DNA from: Martelella alba
GTDB lineage: Bacteria > Pseudomonadota > Gammaproteobacteria > Enterobacterales > Enterobacteriaceae
NCBI RefSeq assembly: GCF_005217455.1
Contig: NZ_SZPQ01000014.1
Span: 62,001-126,000 of the forward strand
DNA length: 64,000 bases
Direction of reading: 5' to 3'
In this document: positions 53,024-62,713 of the stretch, piece by piece
How the letters are laid out: each line of letters opens with the position of its first letter
How positions within the stretch are numbered: position 1 is the stretch's first letter
Position numbers and translations under genes: made by a program
Notes under the pieces: generated by a model
Told to the model about the DNA's origin: nothing
Databases searched by the model: none
Seen by the model: the letters and a program-made list of their open reading frames with translations, nothing else

Positions 53024-54055
53024 TTAAAAACGGTGACGGTGCGTGGCGCGTACGCCCCATAAACCGCAGAATGCGCTCACCACCGCGCCGATAAGCAGCG
53101 CGACGAACGACCAGAGCGCCGATTTGGCAATGGCTTTAGCGGCGGCCGCGGCTTTCTGTTTGGCCTGCTCTTGCCATTGCTGCGCTTCATCGCGCAGGGT
53201 GTTGATATTCTGCTCCATGTCTTCCAGCCGGTTTTTCGCCTCGGCGGCCATCCGCTGTTTATCGCGCATCAGGGCGTCAGTGGCCCGCTCGACTTCATCG
53301 GCGTTCATACTGGTATTGCGGCTCAGCGCGTTATGTACGTCGTCCCGCTTGATCGCGGCTGAAAGATGATCGACGCGCTGTTTAAGCCGGTCGGACAAAT
53401 GCGCCATTTCGGCGTCGCTGTTATCCGGATTATCCAGTATGGCGCGGAACGTCCGTCGCATGTCCTCGCTGGCGGCGTGGATTTGCTTTGACAGGTAATC
53501 GGGCTGTAACGCGTCGATATTACTGTTACGCAGCGCATCCATGATCGCTTTCGGCGTTTGGTCCGGCGGCAGTTGCGCGTCGCGGCTCCATTGCCTGCCG
53601 GCCTCGTCCAGCCAGTCGCGCATGCCGCCATTGGGCGCCGTCAGTGACGACGCGATACCGGACGCCGCGCCGCCGGTGGCGGAAGCGATGGCGCCGATGG
53701 CATTGCCCGCCGCGCGTAAGGCCCCGCCGACAATCATGCCGCTTAGCACAATGGCGACAAGCAATGAGGTGGCCCAGACCAGGAAGCCGTGACTGATCCC
53801 CGCCGCGCCCGCCAGTCTTCCCGCCACAAACCCGCCCGCGGCCAGACTTATCAGGACCGAGACGAAAGACCAGATCGTCACCGCGGTGCCGACCCCCTGC
53901 GTCGACTGCCCGGCGGTGGGATCCACTATGGCGAGTCCCAGCGCCGTACCCAGCACCGACAGTAAAATGGATATTGCCAACACGGTAAATACGCCGCCGA
54001 TGATTGCGCCCCAGGCTGTAATCCTTGGCGTTGCGGCCAGAGTATGCGTTTCCAT
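53024..54055 (-). CDS. Hypothetical membrane protein with central coiled coil
   Basis: A 343-residue protein. Three hydrophobic segments lie in the N-terminal 115 residues (IIGGVFTVLAISILLSVLGTALGLAI, a second around 59-84, and LVWATSLLVAIVLSGMIVGGAL). A soluble, charged region with heptad-like helices follows (about 180-310, ending in QQWQEQAKQKAAAAAKAI), then one last helix (ALWSFVALLIGAVVSAFCGLWGV) and a basic tail. The N-terminal part resembles an uncharacterised proteobacterial family sometimes labelled PhnA-like; I am not certain. AGGAG precedes the ATG. It lies where E. coli has mak and araJ. Function unknown. Confidence 0.75.
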   Translation of the reverse strand: METHTLAATPRITAWGAIIGGVFTVLAISILLSVLGTALGLAIVDPTAGQSTQGVGTAVTIWSFVSVLISLAAGGFVAGRLAGAAGISHGFLVWATSLLVAIVLSGMIVGGALRAAGNAIGAIASATGGAASGIASSLTAPNGGMRDWLDEAGRQWSRDAQLPPDQTPKAIMDALRNSNIDALQPDYLSKQIHAASEDMRRTFRAILDNPDNSDAEMAHLSDRLKQRVDHLSAAIKRDDVHNALSRNTSMNADEVERATDALMRDKQRMAAEAKNRLEDMEQNINTLRDEAQQWQEQAKQKAAAAAKAIAKSALWSFVALLIGAVVSAFCGLWGVRATHRHRF

Positions 54056-54350
54056 ATAACCTTCTCCTGAATATTCTCTCCTGTAGCGACAGGCTACGCA
54101 CTTAACGTAGTTTATGTTGACGCGAATTCAAGAATACCCAAGGTGGCAAACTGATTACATTTAATTGATTTCAAAAGCATATATTACGTTTGTAGCCTAT
54201 TCCCGCGGGGGTTAGCGGCGTAACCGGTTCGGCCACCGATGCGGCAAACCCGGAAAATTCCATAGCTGAGGGTATGGCCTAATGCGGTATGATGCGCGCT
54301 GCGTTTGAAAACATGCGCGCCGTGGCGCGCCCGTTCAGGGATTAATAATA

Positions 54351-55259
54351 ATGTTCTGGTTTAAAAACCTTATGATTTACCGTTTGACCCGTTCCCTCGA
54401 AACGTCGGCGGACGACATGGAAAAACTGCTGGCCCAAGCGGCCTTTACTCCCTGCGGCAGTCAGGACATGGCGAAATCCGGCTGGGTGTCGCCGCTGGGA
54501 CCGAAAAGCGAAGCCCTGACCCATGTCGCCGGGGGGCAAATCATGGTGTGTGTCCGCAAGGAAGAAAAAATATTGCCCTCCTCGGTGGTCAAACAGGAAC
54601 TGCAGGGGAAAATCGACCGGCTTGAAGCCGAACAGAGCCGAAAACTGCGTAAAGTCGAAAAAGACAGTTTGAAGGATGAAGTATTGTTCAACCTGATGCC
54701 GCGGGCTTTCAGCCGCTTCAGCCAGACCTTTATCTGGCTGGACACGGTAACGGATCGGGTGATGGTCGACGCCGCCAGCGCCAAGAAAGCCGAAGACGCC
54801 CTGGCGCTGCTGCGTAAATCCCTCGGATCCCTGCCGGTGGTGCCGCTGACGCTGGACACCCCCGTCGAACTGACCCTGACCGAGTGGGTGCGCGGCGAAC
54901 CACCGGCCGGTTTTACCGTGCAGGATGAGGCCGAATTAAAAGCGCTGTTGGAAGAAGGCGGCATCATCCGCTGTAAAAAACAGGATCTCGCCAGCGATGA
55001 AATCGCCGCCCATATCGAAGCGGGAAAACAGGTCACCAAACTGGCGCTGGACTGGCGGGAACGCATCCAGTTCGTTCTGGCCGACGATGCGTGCGTGAAA
55101 CGGCTAAAATTCGCCGATACGCTACGCGAGCGGAATGAAGATATCGATAAAGAAGACGCGGCCCAGCGCTTTGACGCGGATTTTATTCTGATGACCGGCG
55201 AGCTATCGGCGCTGATGACCGAATTGACCGAGGCGCTGGGCGGCGAACCCCAGCGCTAG
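54351..55259 (+). CDS. rdgC: Recombination-associated protein RdgC
   Basis: A 302-residue ring-forming DNA-binding protein (E. coli 303) that inhibits RecA-driven recombination. [38 protein letters not shown], and [22 protein letters not shown] are diagnostic. It stands alone with about 295 bases upstream. Confidence 0.96.
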   Translation: MFWFKNLMIYRLTRSLETSADDMEKLLAQAAFTPCGSQDMAKSGWVSPLGPKSEALTHVAGGQIMVCVRKEEKILPSSVVKQELQGKIDRLEAEQSRKLRKVEKDSLKDEVLFNLMPRAFSRFSQTFIWLDTVTDRVMVDAASAKKAEDALALLRKSLGSLPVVPLTLDTPVELTLTEWVRGEPPAGFTVQDEAELKALLEEGGIIRCKKQDLASDEIAAHIEAGKQVTKLALDWRERIQFVLADDACVKRLKFADTLRERNEDIDKEDAAQRFDADFILMTGELSALMTELTEALGGEPQR

Positions 55260-55305
55260 ACGCCCGGCCGAGATTCACCGTCAGGACGGATTTTCGTCCT
55301 GGCGC

Positions 55306-55596
55306 CTATTTATTCAAATACTTGCACAGGTAAGCGCTGGGTTCGGCCACCTGAAGGGAAAACTCGCTTTTGGCAGGAACACTGAATGTCTCGCCGGGCA
55401 TGAACACCCGCCAATCATGCGTACCGGGCAGCAACACTTTCAACGCGCCATTAATGACCGTCATTTCCTCGGGCTGGGCCGTGGTGAAAGTATAGTCGCC
55501 GGCCGCCATGACGCCGACGCTGGCGCGACCGATACTGGGGGAGTCGAATCCGATGGATTTCACTTTACCGGCAAAATACTCATTTACATTCAGCAT
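55306..55596 (-). CDS. ppnP: Pyrimidine/purine nucleoside phosphorylase PpnP
   Basis: A small cupin enzyme of 96 residues (E. coli 94, formerly YaiE) that splits nucleosides with phosphate. The ATG giving [20 protein letters not shown] matches E. coli; an ORF extension of 43 codons upstream is not supported. AAGGA lies eight bases before it. [38 protein letters not shown] is the conserved core. An IclR-type gene lies 103 bases upstream on the same strand. Confidence 0.95.
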   Translation of the reverse strand: MLNVNEYFAGKVKSIGFDSPSIGRASVGVMAAGDYTFTTAQPEEMTVINGALKVLLPGTHDWRVFMPGETFSVPAKSEFSLQVAEPSAYLCKYLNK

Positions 55597-55699
55597 GTAT
55601 ATTTTCCTTGGTTTATCAATAAGTCCCTCATAGTAAAAGCTGAAATGACGTTTTGTCACGTTCTGAAAGAGAAAAACACCGGCGATCCGGCAGAAAACC

Positions 55700-56470
55700 T
55701 CAACGCCGAAGCCAGTCGTCATCACCGATTTTTTCAGCCAGACTCTGCGTTGCCGCTTTCAGACTGGTCAATAGCGAATGCGGGAAATCATCACTGTCGC
55801 TTAAACTTGGGAAGGTCAGGCACAGACCGACGCGTTCATTGCGTAGCGGATGCCGTAGGGCGGTGGCCAGCTCGCTATAATCAGGACGGGTTTCATTGCG
55901 GGCATAGGACCACCCCTGGCGACGTACCACGGTGAGGCGCTCCAGTAAACGGGTAAGGCCATGTTGCGAAAAAGCCGCATAGGCCGGGGCGTCCGGCACC
56001 AGACGCGCGATAATATCGCGCTCGGCATAGCCGGACAGCAGCGCGCGGCCAGCGGCGGTGTGCGCGGCCGGCAAAAGATGGTCAACGGCAAAATAATCCG
56101 GCCGCTCGGCGTGGCCGGCGGTAATCGAGGTAATCCGCACATGCTCCTTTTCCAGTACGCAGACGAAACCGGCGCAGTCATGCAGGGCGGCCAGGCGTTC
56201 CACCGCCGGCGCGACCAAATCGACCAACGGCTTGGCGTGGTAGGGGCTGCCGACGGCCAAAAACAAATCCCCCACCGAATAAAGCCGGTTGACGGGATTG
56301 CGTACCAGTAATCCTTGACCTTCCATGGCGATAAGTAGGCGGGATAGCGTGCTTTTCGGTAAAGGCAGACGGCTGGCCACGTCGCTGAAAGATAACCCCG
56401 ACTGGCGTAGCGAAACATCTTCACGGGCAAACAGTTTTAGCACTGCGGAGGCGTTTTCTAAGGTAGACAT
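55700..56470 (-). CDS. IclR family transcriptional regulator
   Basis: A 256-residue regulator. The N-terminal winged helix-turn-helix is about 3-65 ([31 protein letters not shown]) and the GAF-like effector domain occupies the rest (about 80-245, with [33 protein letters not shown]). No catabolic genes adjoin it, so its target is unknown. It lies between ppnP and yaiA, where E. coli has aroM. Confidence 0.88.
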   Translation of the reverse strand: MSTLENASAVLKLFAREDVSLRQSGLSFSDVASRLPLPKSTLSRLLIAMEGQGLLVRNPVNRLYSVGDLFLAVGSPYHAKPLVDLVAPAVERLAALHDCAGFVCVLEKEHVRITSITAGHAERPDYFAVDHLLPAAHTAAGRALLSGYAERDIIARLVPDAPAYAAFSQHGLTRLLERLTVVRRQGWSYARNETRPDYSELATALRHPLRNERVGLCLTFPSLSDSDDFPHSLLTSLKAATQSLAEKIGDDDWLRR

Positions 56471-56849
56471 GATAACTTTGCATTTTGGCTATTTTTTAAC
56501 AGCAGGTTAGTCCATCTTTAAGTGGTCGCCGCTGTTCGTCAAGACAATATTTTTCCCCCGCGACGGACGGCAGACAAACATATCGTCACCGTTGACACGG
56601 ACATGACGTTAACCGAAAGAGTCAGGGGAACATGAGGAAAACCCGGCTAAAAACCGGCATAATTCAGCGTATTATACGGTATTAGCACGGTTACTGGCCT
56701 TGTGTCGTCCATTAAGGCGGTTAATGGCTCAAACGATCGGTTATCCCGCCGCCGGCAACGGCAACGCGGCGGCCACAACCGGTGGGGAAGGCGCGGGTTC
56801 CCAAGGCGCGGGGCGGCATTGGAACAGACCGTTTGCCGCGCCGCGGCCG
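56471..56849. other. Intergenic region upstream of the IclR gene
   Basis: 379 bases with no gene. It covers the space where aroM lies in E. coli; no remnant of aroM could be recognised. A GC-rich inverted segment near 56750-56790 may serve as a terminator for yaiA, but it lacks a clear T-run. Confidence 0.4.
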
Positions 56850-57041
56850 TCAGGCATCGCTTTTACCCTGATACCGTTGCTTGGCGTCCAAGGCTTCCTG
56901 CTCGGAAGGGTGTTCGCTGATAAGCGTATCCGGCCTTGGATGATTGGCGCGCAGCTCGTAGACTTGCTGGGTTCTGCCGGGCAATCCTTTTTCCTTTCGC
57001 ACAATATGGGCTTCACGGGGATACGGTGGTTTACTCGCCAT
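56850..57041 (-). CDS. yaiA: Small protein YaiA
   Basis: A 63-residue protein, the same length as E. coli YaiA, with [20 protein letters not shown] and the shared core [28 protein letters not shown]. Two ATGs lie two codons apart; 57041 is chosen since AGGAG is then eight bases upstream. Function is unknown. In E. coli it shares an operon with aroL, and the 82-base gap here fits that. Confidence 0.92.
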   Translation of the reverse strand: MASKPPYPREAHIVRKEKGLPGRTQQVYELRANHPRPDTLISEHPSEQEALDAKQRYQGKSDA

Positions 57042-57123
57042 GGTCATTTCTCCTTTGATGCAACGAGACCCATTAAGTATAGCCGACAGCGCCGCATCCC
57101 GCCCCACAGAGCGCGGGGGTGTC

Positions 57124-57657
57124 TTAACCGGCGGCGCAGGGGCAAAGTTGGCGCATAATCGCCAAGACCACATCCTGCGGCGCGGCGCTGGCGTCAAGCA
57201 CATGATGGGCGGCATCCTGATACAGCGATTCGCGCGCCAGCAGGATTTCCTCGATTTCCTCGGTGATCGGCCGGCCAGTGAGACTGGGCCGCTGTTCCTC
57301 CTGAGGAACCGTCGACAAACGATGGGCCAGTACAGCCGCCGCCGCATGCAAATAGACCACGATACCGTGCTCCCGCATAAACCGCCGGTTGGCCTCGGAC
57401 AAAACGATACCGCCGCCGGTGGCGATAACCTGATGACCACAGGCGCCGGTGACCTTGTGCAATATCTCGCTTTCTCTGGCCCGGAAACCGGTCCATCCCT
57501 CGGTTTCCACTATCCGGGCCACACTTTGGCCGGTGGACGCCAGCAATGCATGATCGGTATCGCTAAACTGAAATCCCAGAGCCTGGGCCAGCGCGCAGCC
57601 TACGGTGGTTTTACCGCAACCCCTCGCGCCGACCAAATAAATGGGCTGAGTAATCAA
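57124..57657 (-). CDS. aroL: Shikimate kinase II
   Basis: Phosphorylates shikimate in aromatic amino acid synthesis. The start is TTG at 57657 with AAGGA seven bases upstream; it gives [20 protein letters not shown], aligning with E. coli AroL. The product has 177 residues (E. coli 174). The Walker A is GARGCGKTT near 9-17, the shikimate site is in DTD and GFRARESE, and the lid is around [12 protein letters not shown]. No TyrR box was recognised upstream, unlike the E. coli gene. Confidence 0.93.
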   Translation of the reverse strand: MITQPIYLVGARGCGKTTVGCALAQALGFQFSDTDHALLASTGQSVARIVETEGWTGFRARESEILHKVTGACGHQVIATGGGIVLSEANRRFMREHGIVVYLHAAAAVLAHRLSTVPQEEQRPSLTGRPITEEIEEILLARESLYQDAAHHVLDASAAPQDVVLAIMRQLCPCAAG

Positions 57658-58123
57658 CTGATTTCCTTTTGTTATTAACTGCAATCGCAAGGTTGGCCGT
57701 GTTCGGCCCGTTCGATCGGCGGCAATTCTGGCAGCAATGGCCCCTCGCGTCCAGTCCGGATCACGCCATCGAGACCCGTACTTCAGCAACGATCATGATT
57801 GCCCGCGCATTGGGCATACCCGCCACTACCGTTGCGACTAGGCGGCAATCGTCGGAAACGCATTCAGCTCGCCGGCGGCGATAGGAAGATGACGGGTACT
57901 TGGTAAATCATTTAAGTCGCATCGCTTACGCCGTCACTGGGGATGAGCAAGGCAACCGACGAAGAGGCGACGGGAAGTATGGCGAGTATATAACATATTT
58001 TTAATGGGGTTGTCTCCCCGACCAAAGAAAAAACCGGCGCTGGCATTGTCGGACAACGCCGGACAACCGCGGCGGCTTATCCTACGGGCCGCCCCGGCGC
58101 CGCTCCCCTGGACGTTCGGTGGC
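57658..58123. other. Intergenic region between aroL and the Rieske oxidoreductase gene
   Basis: 466 bases with no gene; holds repeat copy 4 and should carry the aroL promoter. No clear promoter or operator was found. Confidence 0.4.
57944..57992 (+). repeat. Dispersed intergenic repeat, copy 4
   Basis: GAGCAAGGCAACCGACGAAG followed by AGGCGACGGGAAGTATGGCGAGTATA. It shares GGGAAGTATG-CGAGTATA with copy 3 and the AAC-GA-GAGGC core with copies 1 and 2. Confidence 0.6.
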
Positions 58124-59668
58124 TTACTTTCCGGGTTCGGCCACCTCGTTGACGATGCGTCGCGCCTCGCGCAGGGTGAGCGGTTCGCCCATCCTGACCA
58201 ACAGGGTGCCGGTGGTGCGCATACGGCCGGCGGCCACCACGGCCGCCAAGCGTTCATCCCGGCTAAACAGCGCCACGAAATCGTCTTTATCGGGGGAGCC
58301 GAAAATGTCGATATCATCCCAATCAGTGGCATGGCCCAGATATTCATAGCGGACGCCATAATGTTGGGTCCAGAAATAGGGTATCGCATGATAGGCGTCG
58401 TTCCCGCCTATCATCGCGGCGGCGGCGATGCGCCCCTGCTGCTGCGCCACCCGCCAATGCTCAATGCGCGTGGGCCGGCCATTAAGCGCAAACGTGGCGA
58501 TATCGCCGATAGCGTAAACATCCTGACCGGCCGACATGGCCGAATCCACGCTCAGGCTGCCGTCGTCATTGAGCGGCAAATCGTGAATAAAACCGGTGGA
58601 CGGCGCGACGCCGGTGGCCAATAAAACCAAATCGCCGTCAACGCGCCGGCCGTCCTTAAGGATAACCCCGGTTACCCGCTGTTCGCCGTCGAATGACGCC
58701 GGTTCGCCGTCGACGAATTTCACTCCCCTGTCCTCGTGGCGACGACGAAAAAACGTCGCCAGTACGGTACCGAATTGTTGCTCAAAGGGCAGCGGACGCT
58801 TTGCCACCACCGTGATATCGACATTCCGTTTGCGTAACGCCGCCGCCATCTCCATACCGATAAAGCTGTTACCGATGATGACCAGCCGATGCCGTTTTTC
58901 CACCGCGCTCATCAGGGCCGCCGCGTGTTCCCAACTGCGTAGCACTTCGACGCCCAGCAGCGCCTTACCGGGCAAATCCGGCCGGCGGGGCGTGCCGCCG
59001 GTCGCCAACAGCAACCGCCGGTAAGGTATGATGCCGCCATCAGCCAGGCGCAGCTTACGCTCTTTAACGCACAATGCCTCGACATCACCCGTTATCCGCT
59101 CGATGTGTTCTTCGCGGTAGAAACGTGTCTCCAGTAACGCGGGCACCTCATCGAGGGCCATATCCCCCTGCGGAACGAATTTGGATAAGGCGGTGCGGTC
59201 ATAGGGAGCCTGTTTCTCGCGGTCGATGACGATTAATCGTCCGGCATAACCTTTGTCACGCAGCGCCTTGACGGCGGCGCTGCCGCCGGCGCCCGCCCCC
59301 ACCACCACCAGCGCTTCCGTGTCCGATTCAACGGCAATGGACGGGACGCCTGGTTGAGCCATCGGCGAGGGGTCGATCCACACGGCGTTCCCTTCGATGT
59401 TGACCGGGTATCGCTTAAGGGAACGCAGCGCCGGCGGATCCTCCAATGTACCGTCAAGGGAAAAGACGGATTTATGCCAGGGACAAATCAATTTCCCTTG
59501 GCAAACGGCGCCTTTTTCCAGCGGCGCGCCGGAATGGGGACAGGCCGCCTCCAGCGCGAAGACTTTATCGCCCAGTTTGACCAGCACGATGTCGGTTCCA
59601 TCGACGCTGATTTTTTGGGGTTCCGATTCCGCCATGGCGGATAACGACATGACTCTTTGAAAAGCCAC
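58124..59668 (-). CDS. Rieske-type ferredoxin fused to FAD-dependent pyridine nucleotide oxidoreductase (AIF-like)
   Basis: A 514-residue fusion. The N-terminal ~100 residues form a Rieske 2Fe-2S domain with ligands in ACPHSGAPLEKG and CPWHKSVFSLDG. The rest is a two-dinucleotide-fold reductase: FAD motif VVVGAGAGGSAAVKALRDKG, NAD(P) motif VIIGNSFIGMEMAAAL, and the FAD-closing VYAIGDIATF. A C-terminal reductase dimer domain follows. This layout is that of AIFM3/AIF-like and rubredoxin- or ferredoxin-reductase relatives. The start is GTG with AAGGAG six bases upstream; a longer ORF lacks support. It is not in an operon. Its electron acceptor is unknown. Confidence 0.85.
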   Translation of the reverse strand: MAFQRVMSLSAMAESEPQKISVDGTDIVLVKLGDKVFALEAACPHSGAPLEKGAVCQGKLICPWHKSVFSLDGTLEDPPALRSLKRYPVNIEGNAVWIDPSPMAQPGVPSIAVESDTEALVVVGAGAGGSAAVKALRDKGYAGRLIVIDREKQAPYDRTALSKFVPQGDMALDEVPALLETRFYREEHIERITGDVEALCVKERKLRLADGGIIPYRRLLLATGGTPRRPDLPGKALLGVEVLRSWEHAAALMSAVEKRHRLVIIGNSFIGMEMAAALRKRNVDITVVAKRPLPFEQQFGTVLATFFRRRHEDRGVKFVDGEPASFDGEQRVTGVILKDGRRVDGDLVLLATGVAPSTGFIHDLPLNDDGSLSVDSAMSAGQDVYAIGDIATFALNGRPTRIEHWRVAQQQGRIAAAAMIGGNDAYHAIPYFWTQHYGVRYEYLGHATDWDDIDIFGSPDKDDFVALFSRDERLAAVVAAGRMRTTGTLLVRMGEPLTLREARRIVNEVAEPGK

Positions 59669-60073
59669 GATAGACTCCTTCGATTTTTTACCCGTGATAC
59701 CCCGCATAGCGTCTTTGCCGTTCTTCGTATTTACCCCGTGGCCAAGGAGTCTGTTCCCCGTGGGTAATGAAAAGACAACCCGGCGTTGTGGAGAGGGGCC
59801 GCGTCGGGCGGGTGGGATGCGCTGCCGACGAAAGGCGTCAATCACCGCCCGCCATGATGCAATACGACGTATCGAGAGTAGGGAAACCGTACTTTTTGAC
59901 AGGTTTATCATTAAGCCTAGCAGCTAATGAGGGACGAGGGTGGCGAAGACCGGTATCGCCCTGGCGAAGGAGGCATTTTGATGGGCGGGTCGCCGGTATG
60001 GGGAGGGTTTAGGGGCGCTGGCCAAACAAGCCGGGGGTCATTTCGACCGGGCCGGCTTAGGGGTAATGCGCGC
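59669..60073. other. Intergenic region without a gene
   Basis: 405 bases between a YhjX-type transporter and the Rieske gene. It should hold the Rieske gene promoter; nothing else was identified. Confidence 0.4.
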
Positions 60074-61279
60074 TTATTTACCCGTTGCCTGTTGTAGCGT
60101 CAACGGATCGGCGTCAGGCCTATGCAACGTCAGCGAGATAACCAGCGAGATGACCGACAGCGCGACAATTAAATGGAAAGTGACCAGGAAACCGCCGAAC
60201 AATGAGGCGACTATCGAACCGATAATACTGCCGATACCGAACCCCAGGTAAATGAGTCCATAATTTTTGGTCAGATTGTTCAGTCCAAAAAAGTCGCTCA
60301 CCAGCGAGGGATACACGGTGATGGTCCCGCCGAAGCTGAATGCCACGCACGCCAGCGCCGTGAAAAATGATAACGGGTCGTGGCGGGCGAACAGCAGCGT
60401 CGCCATACCGATAAGCGTGATGCCCTGGGCGAGGGAAATGACCCGGATGCGCGTCATCCGGTCGGAAAGTACCCCCAGCGCCAACCGGCCCCCCAGATTG
60501 GCCAGCGCAATGATGGTAACGGCATTGGCCGCGGCGGCGGAAGGCAAATGCACCAGGCTTTCCCCCACATCCTTCGCCACCCCGATCACATACAATCCGC
60601 TCATGCAGGCGGTCAGAAACATCAGCGCCAGCAGCCAGTATTGCGGCATCCGTATAGACTGCGCCAGGGAAAAATCGCGTCCGCCCGCAACGTGCCGGCC
60701 GGGTCGACATACGGCATCGGTCATCAGCAGACCGCCGGCGATAGTCATCAACATGGCGATAAGCCCCCATAACTCGAAAGCGTCGCGCAATCCGTAATGC
60801 GCCAGCAATAGGCTATTGATGTATTTGAATCCCAGACTGCCCAGTCCATAGGCGCCAATGGAACAAGCGGAAATCACGCCCTTGCGTTCAGGAAACCATT
60901 TTACGCAGTTCGATAGCGTCATCAGATAGCCGACGCCATCGGCAAAACCCACCAGCACGCCGGCGCATAACCACAATAACAGTAGATTATCCGCCCGGGC
61001 GGTCAGAAAAAATCCCACGCCCAGCATGATGCCGGCGCCGAGGGTGGCCCGCCGCACGCCGAAGCGCTCCTGGAACTTGCCGGCCAGCGAAGAGGCCACC
61101 GCCAGCGCCAGGCTTAGCAAGCCGAACGAAAACGCCACCTGGCTGACGGGTTGATGCAACTTATCGGCCAGCGGGCCGTTAAAAAGACTCCAGGTGTACA
61201 CCGAGCCCAAGGCGAACTGGGTAATCACCGTACCCGCCAGGGTCAGCCAACGGAGGGGGTTGCCGCGTTGAATAATCAT
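60074..61279 (-). CDS. yhjX: MFS transporter of the YhjX/OxlT type
   Basis: A 401-residue MFS protein very similar to E. coli YhjX (402), which is linked to pyruvate transport and is induced by the BtsS/BtsR pyruvate-sensing system. RWLTLAGTVITQFALGSVYTWSLFNGPL, LSNCVKWFPERKGVISA and LTACMSGLYVIGVAKD match YhjX almost exactly. The ATG giving MIIQRGNPLRWLTL is preferred over a start 21 codons upstream because GAGG lies before it. In E. coli yhjX is elsewhere on the chromosome, so the location is not the ancestral one. Confidence 0.88.
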   Translation of the reverse strand: MIIQRGNPLRWLTLAGTVITQFALGSVYTWSLFNGPLADKLHQPVSQVAFSFGLLSLALAVASSLAGKFQERFGVRRATLGAGIMLGVGFFLTARADNLLLLWLCAGVLVGFADGVGYLMTLSNCVKWFPERKGVISACSIGAYGLGSLGFKYINSLLLAHYGLRDAFELWGLIAMLMTIAGGLLMTDAVCRPGRHVAGGRDFSLAQSIRMPQYWLLALMFLTACMSGLYVIGVAKDVGESLVHLPSAAAANAVTIIALANLGGRLALGVLSDRMTRIRVISLAQGITLIGMATLLFARHDPLSFFTALACVAFSFGGTITVYPSLVSDFFGLNNLTKNYGLIYLGFGIGSIIGSIVASLFGGFLVTFHLIVALSVISLVISLTLHRPDADPLTLQQATGK

Positions 61280-61729
61280 TTTCTGCCTCGCATCGCTAGT
61301 AGCCGAAATTATTGATGCCCTACACGGGCGGAATAACTTCACTATAAAAGACCGGACAGTAGGTGGGGCTGATTGGGAATGAGTTACACCGATGGAGGAA
61401 TGAAATGCCGCCCGGAGGGTATAAACGACCTGGGCATCCGTTACATGGCGTATGTTATGGAGTGAATTGATATCAATAGGTTATCAGCGGCCATTGGAAT
61501 TATCCCGCCGGCAACCTATATCAACAATTTATTTACATCGTTAACCGTCATGTTATGTTCCCCGCGGCAAATACGCTGACTGAAAATAAAAACCGCACGG
61601 AATGCCAAAATAAAGGGCCCGCCGCCGCCCAAAACTCAGCGTCAGCGGATTCATCCGTTAAATCCGGGAGGGGTGGGCGCAGCCATCAAAGAGGCATCGT
61701 GAAAGTTGACGGGAATACGTCGACTCGAT
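61280..61729. other. Intergenic region queH/yhjX
   Basis: 450 bases without a gene; repeat copy 5 lies at the queH end. It should carry the yhjX promoter and any response-regulator site. None was recognised with confidence. Confidence 0.4.
61673..61720 (+). repeat. Dispersed intergenic repeat, copy 5
   Basis: GGGCGCAGCCATCAAAGAGG followed by CATCGTGAAAGTTGACGGG. It is the most diverged copy, sharing the CGCAGCC-CAAAGAGGCA core. Confidence 0.5.
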
Positions 61730-62395
61730 TTATTCGTCATTATCATCATCGGCGCCATAATATTTTACGCCTATGCGGATAATATCCCGGCCCTGTGATT
61801 TACGGTGTTTATTGCTGTCACGCAACGAATAGACGCAACCGCAATATTCCTGCTGATAAAAGCGTTCACGTTTACTGATGTCAATCATGCGCGCCGCGCC
61901 ACCCTGCTTGCGCCAGTTGTAATCCCAATACGTTATGCCGGGGTAGTGGGCGGCCGCGCGTTTACCGCATTCGTTTATCTGTTGCATATTTTTCCAGCGG
62001 GAAATGCCCAGGGAACTGGTTATCACCGGAAATCCCTGCTCGTAGGCATATAACGCAGTCCGCTCAAATCGCATATCGAAACACATGGTGCAACGGATGC
62101 CGCGTTCCGGTTCATTCTCCATCCCCTTGGCCCGGGCGAACCAATTATCGGTGTCGTAGTCGGCGTCGATAAACGGTACCCGGTGTTTTTGCGCAAAACG
62201 GATATTTTCTTCCTTGCGGATGAGATATTCCCGTTGCGGATGAATATTGGGGTTATAGAAAAAAAGAGTGTAATCGATAGCCGAGGCGCTGAGGGCCTCC
62301 ATGACTTCGCCGGAACAGGGCGCGCAACAGGAATGCAGCAAAAGCCGGTTTGCCTGCCGTGGGAGTGTGAGAACGGGGCGATGGGGTTGCGCCAT
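61730..62395 (-). CDS. queH: Epoxyqueuosine reductase QueH (DUF208)
   Basis: Reduces epoxyqueuosine in tRNA to queuosine. The 221-residue product has the family's cysteine motifs: [13 protein letters not shown] near the N-terminus, [19 protein letters not shown] in the middle and EYCGCVYSL near the C-terminus. These ligate an iron-sulfur cluster and a second metal. [19 protein letters not shown] is also typical. E. coli uses the unrelated QueG for this step. The gene completes the pathway with queA and tgt in this window. Confidence 0.92.
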   Translation of the reverse strand: MAQPHRPVLTLPRQANRLLLHSCCAPCSGEVMEALSASAIDYTLFFYNPNIHPQREYLIRKEENIRFAQKHRVPFIDADYDTDNWFARAKGMENEPERGIRCTMCFDMRFERTALYAYEQGFPVITSSLGISRWKNMQQINECGKRAAAHYPGITYWDYNWRKQGGAARMIDISKRERFYQQEYCGCVYSLRDSNKHRKSQGRDIIRIGVKYYGADDDNDE

Positions 62396-62713
62396 AACAT
62401 TTGCTCCTAAAGGAAAGGGCCTTCGGCGAAATATAGCATAACGGCGGCCAATGGATAGACGCGGCTCCCTGATGTTAACCGTTGATTAAACCACAACGGC
62501 CCTGGAGACATGTTCCGTTGCCGCGCAGGTTGGCGGGAGCGGCGCGCGACCTACGCCCGACGGCGGGTCAGGGAAAGTAAGGCAATAATAATGTTGGTTG
62601 GTAACATTTTTCTGCAAACCTTTACGCTGGGTATCTTCCCGATTAAGGGTAATCAGACTAAATTTGTCATTAATGCAGTTCGCTGCGAACCTGAGCAATC
62701 AAAAGGTCATGCC
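62396..62713. other. Divergent region queH/DUF2076 gene
   Basis: 318 bases without a convincing gene; the AT-rich part at 62580-62690 likely contains the promoter of the DUF2076 gene. No hexamer pair was clear. Confidence 0.4.
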
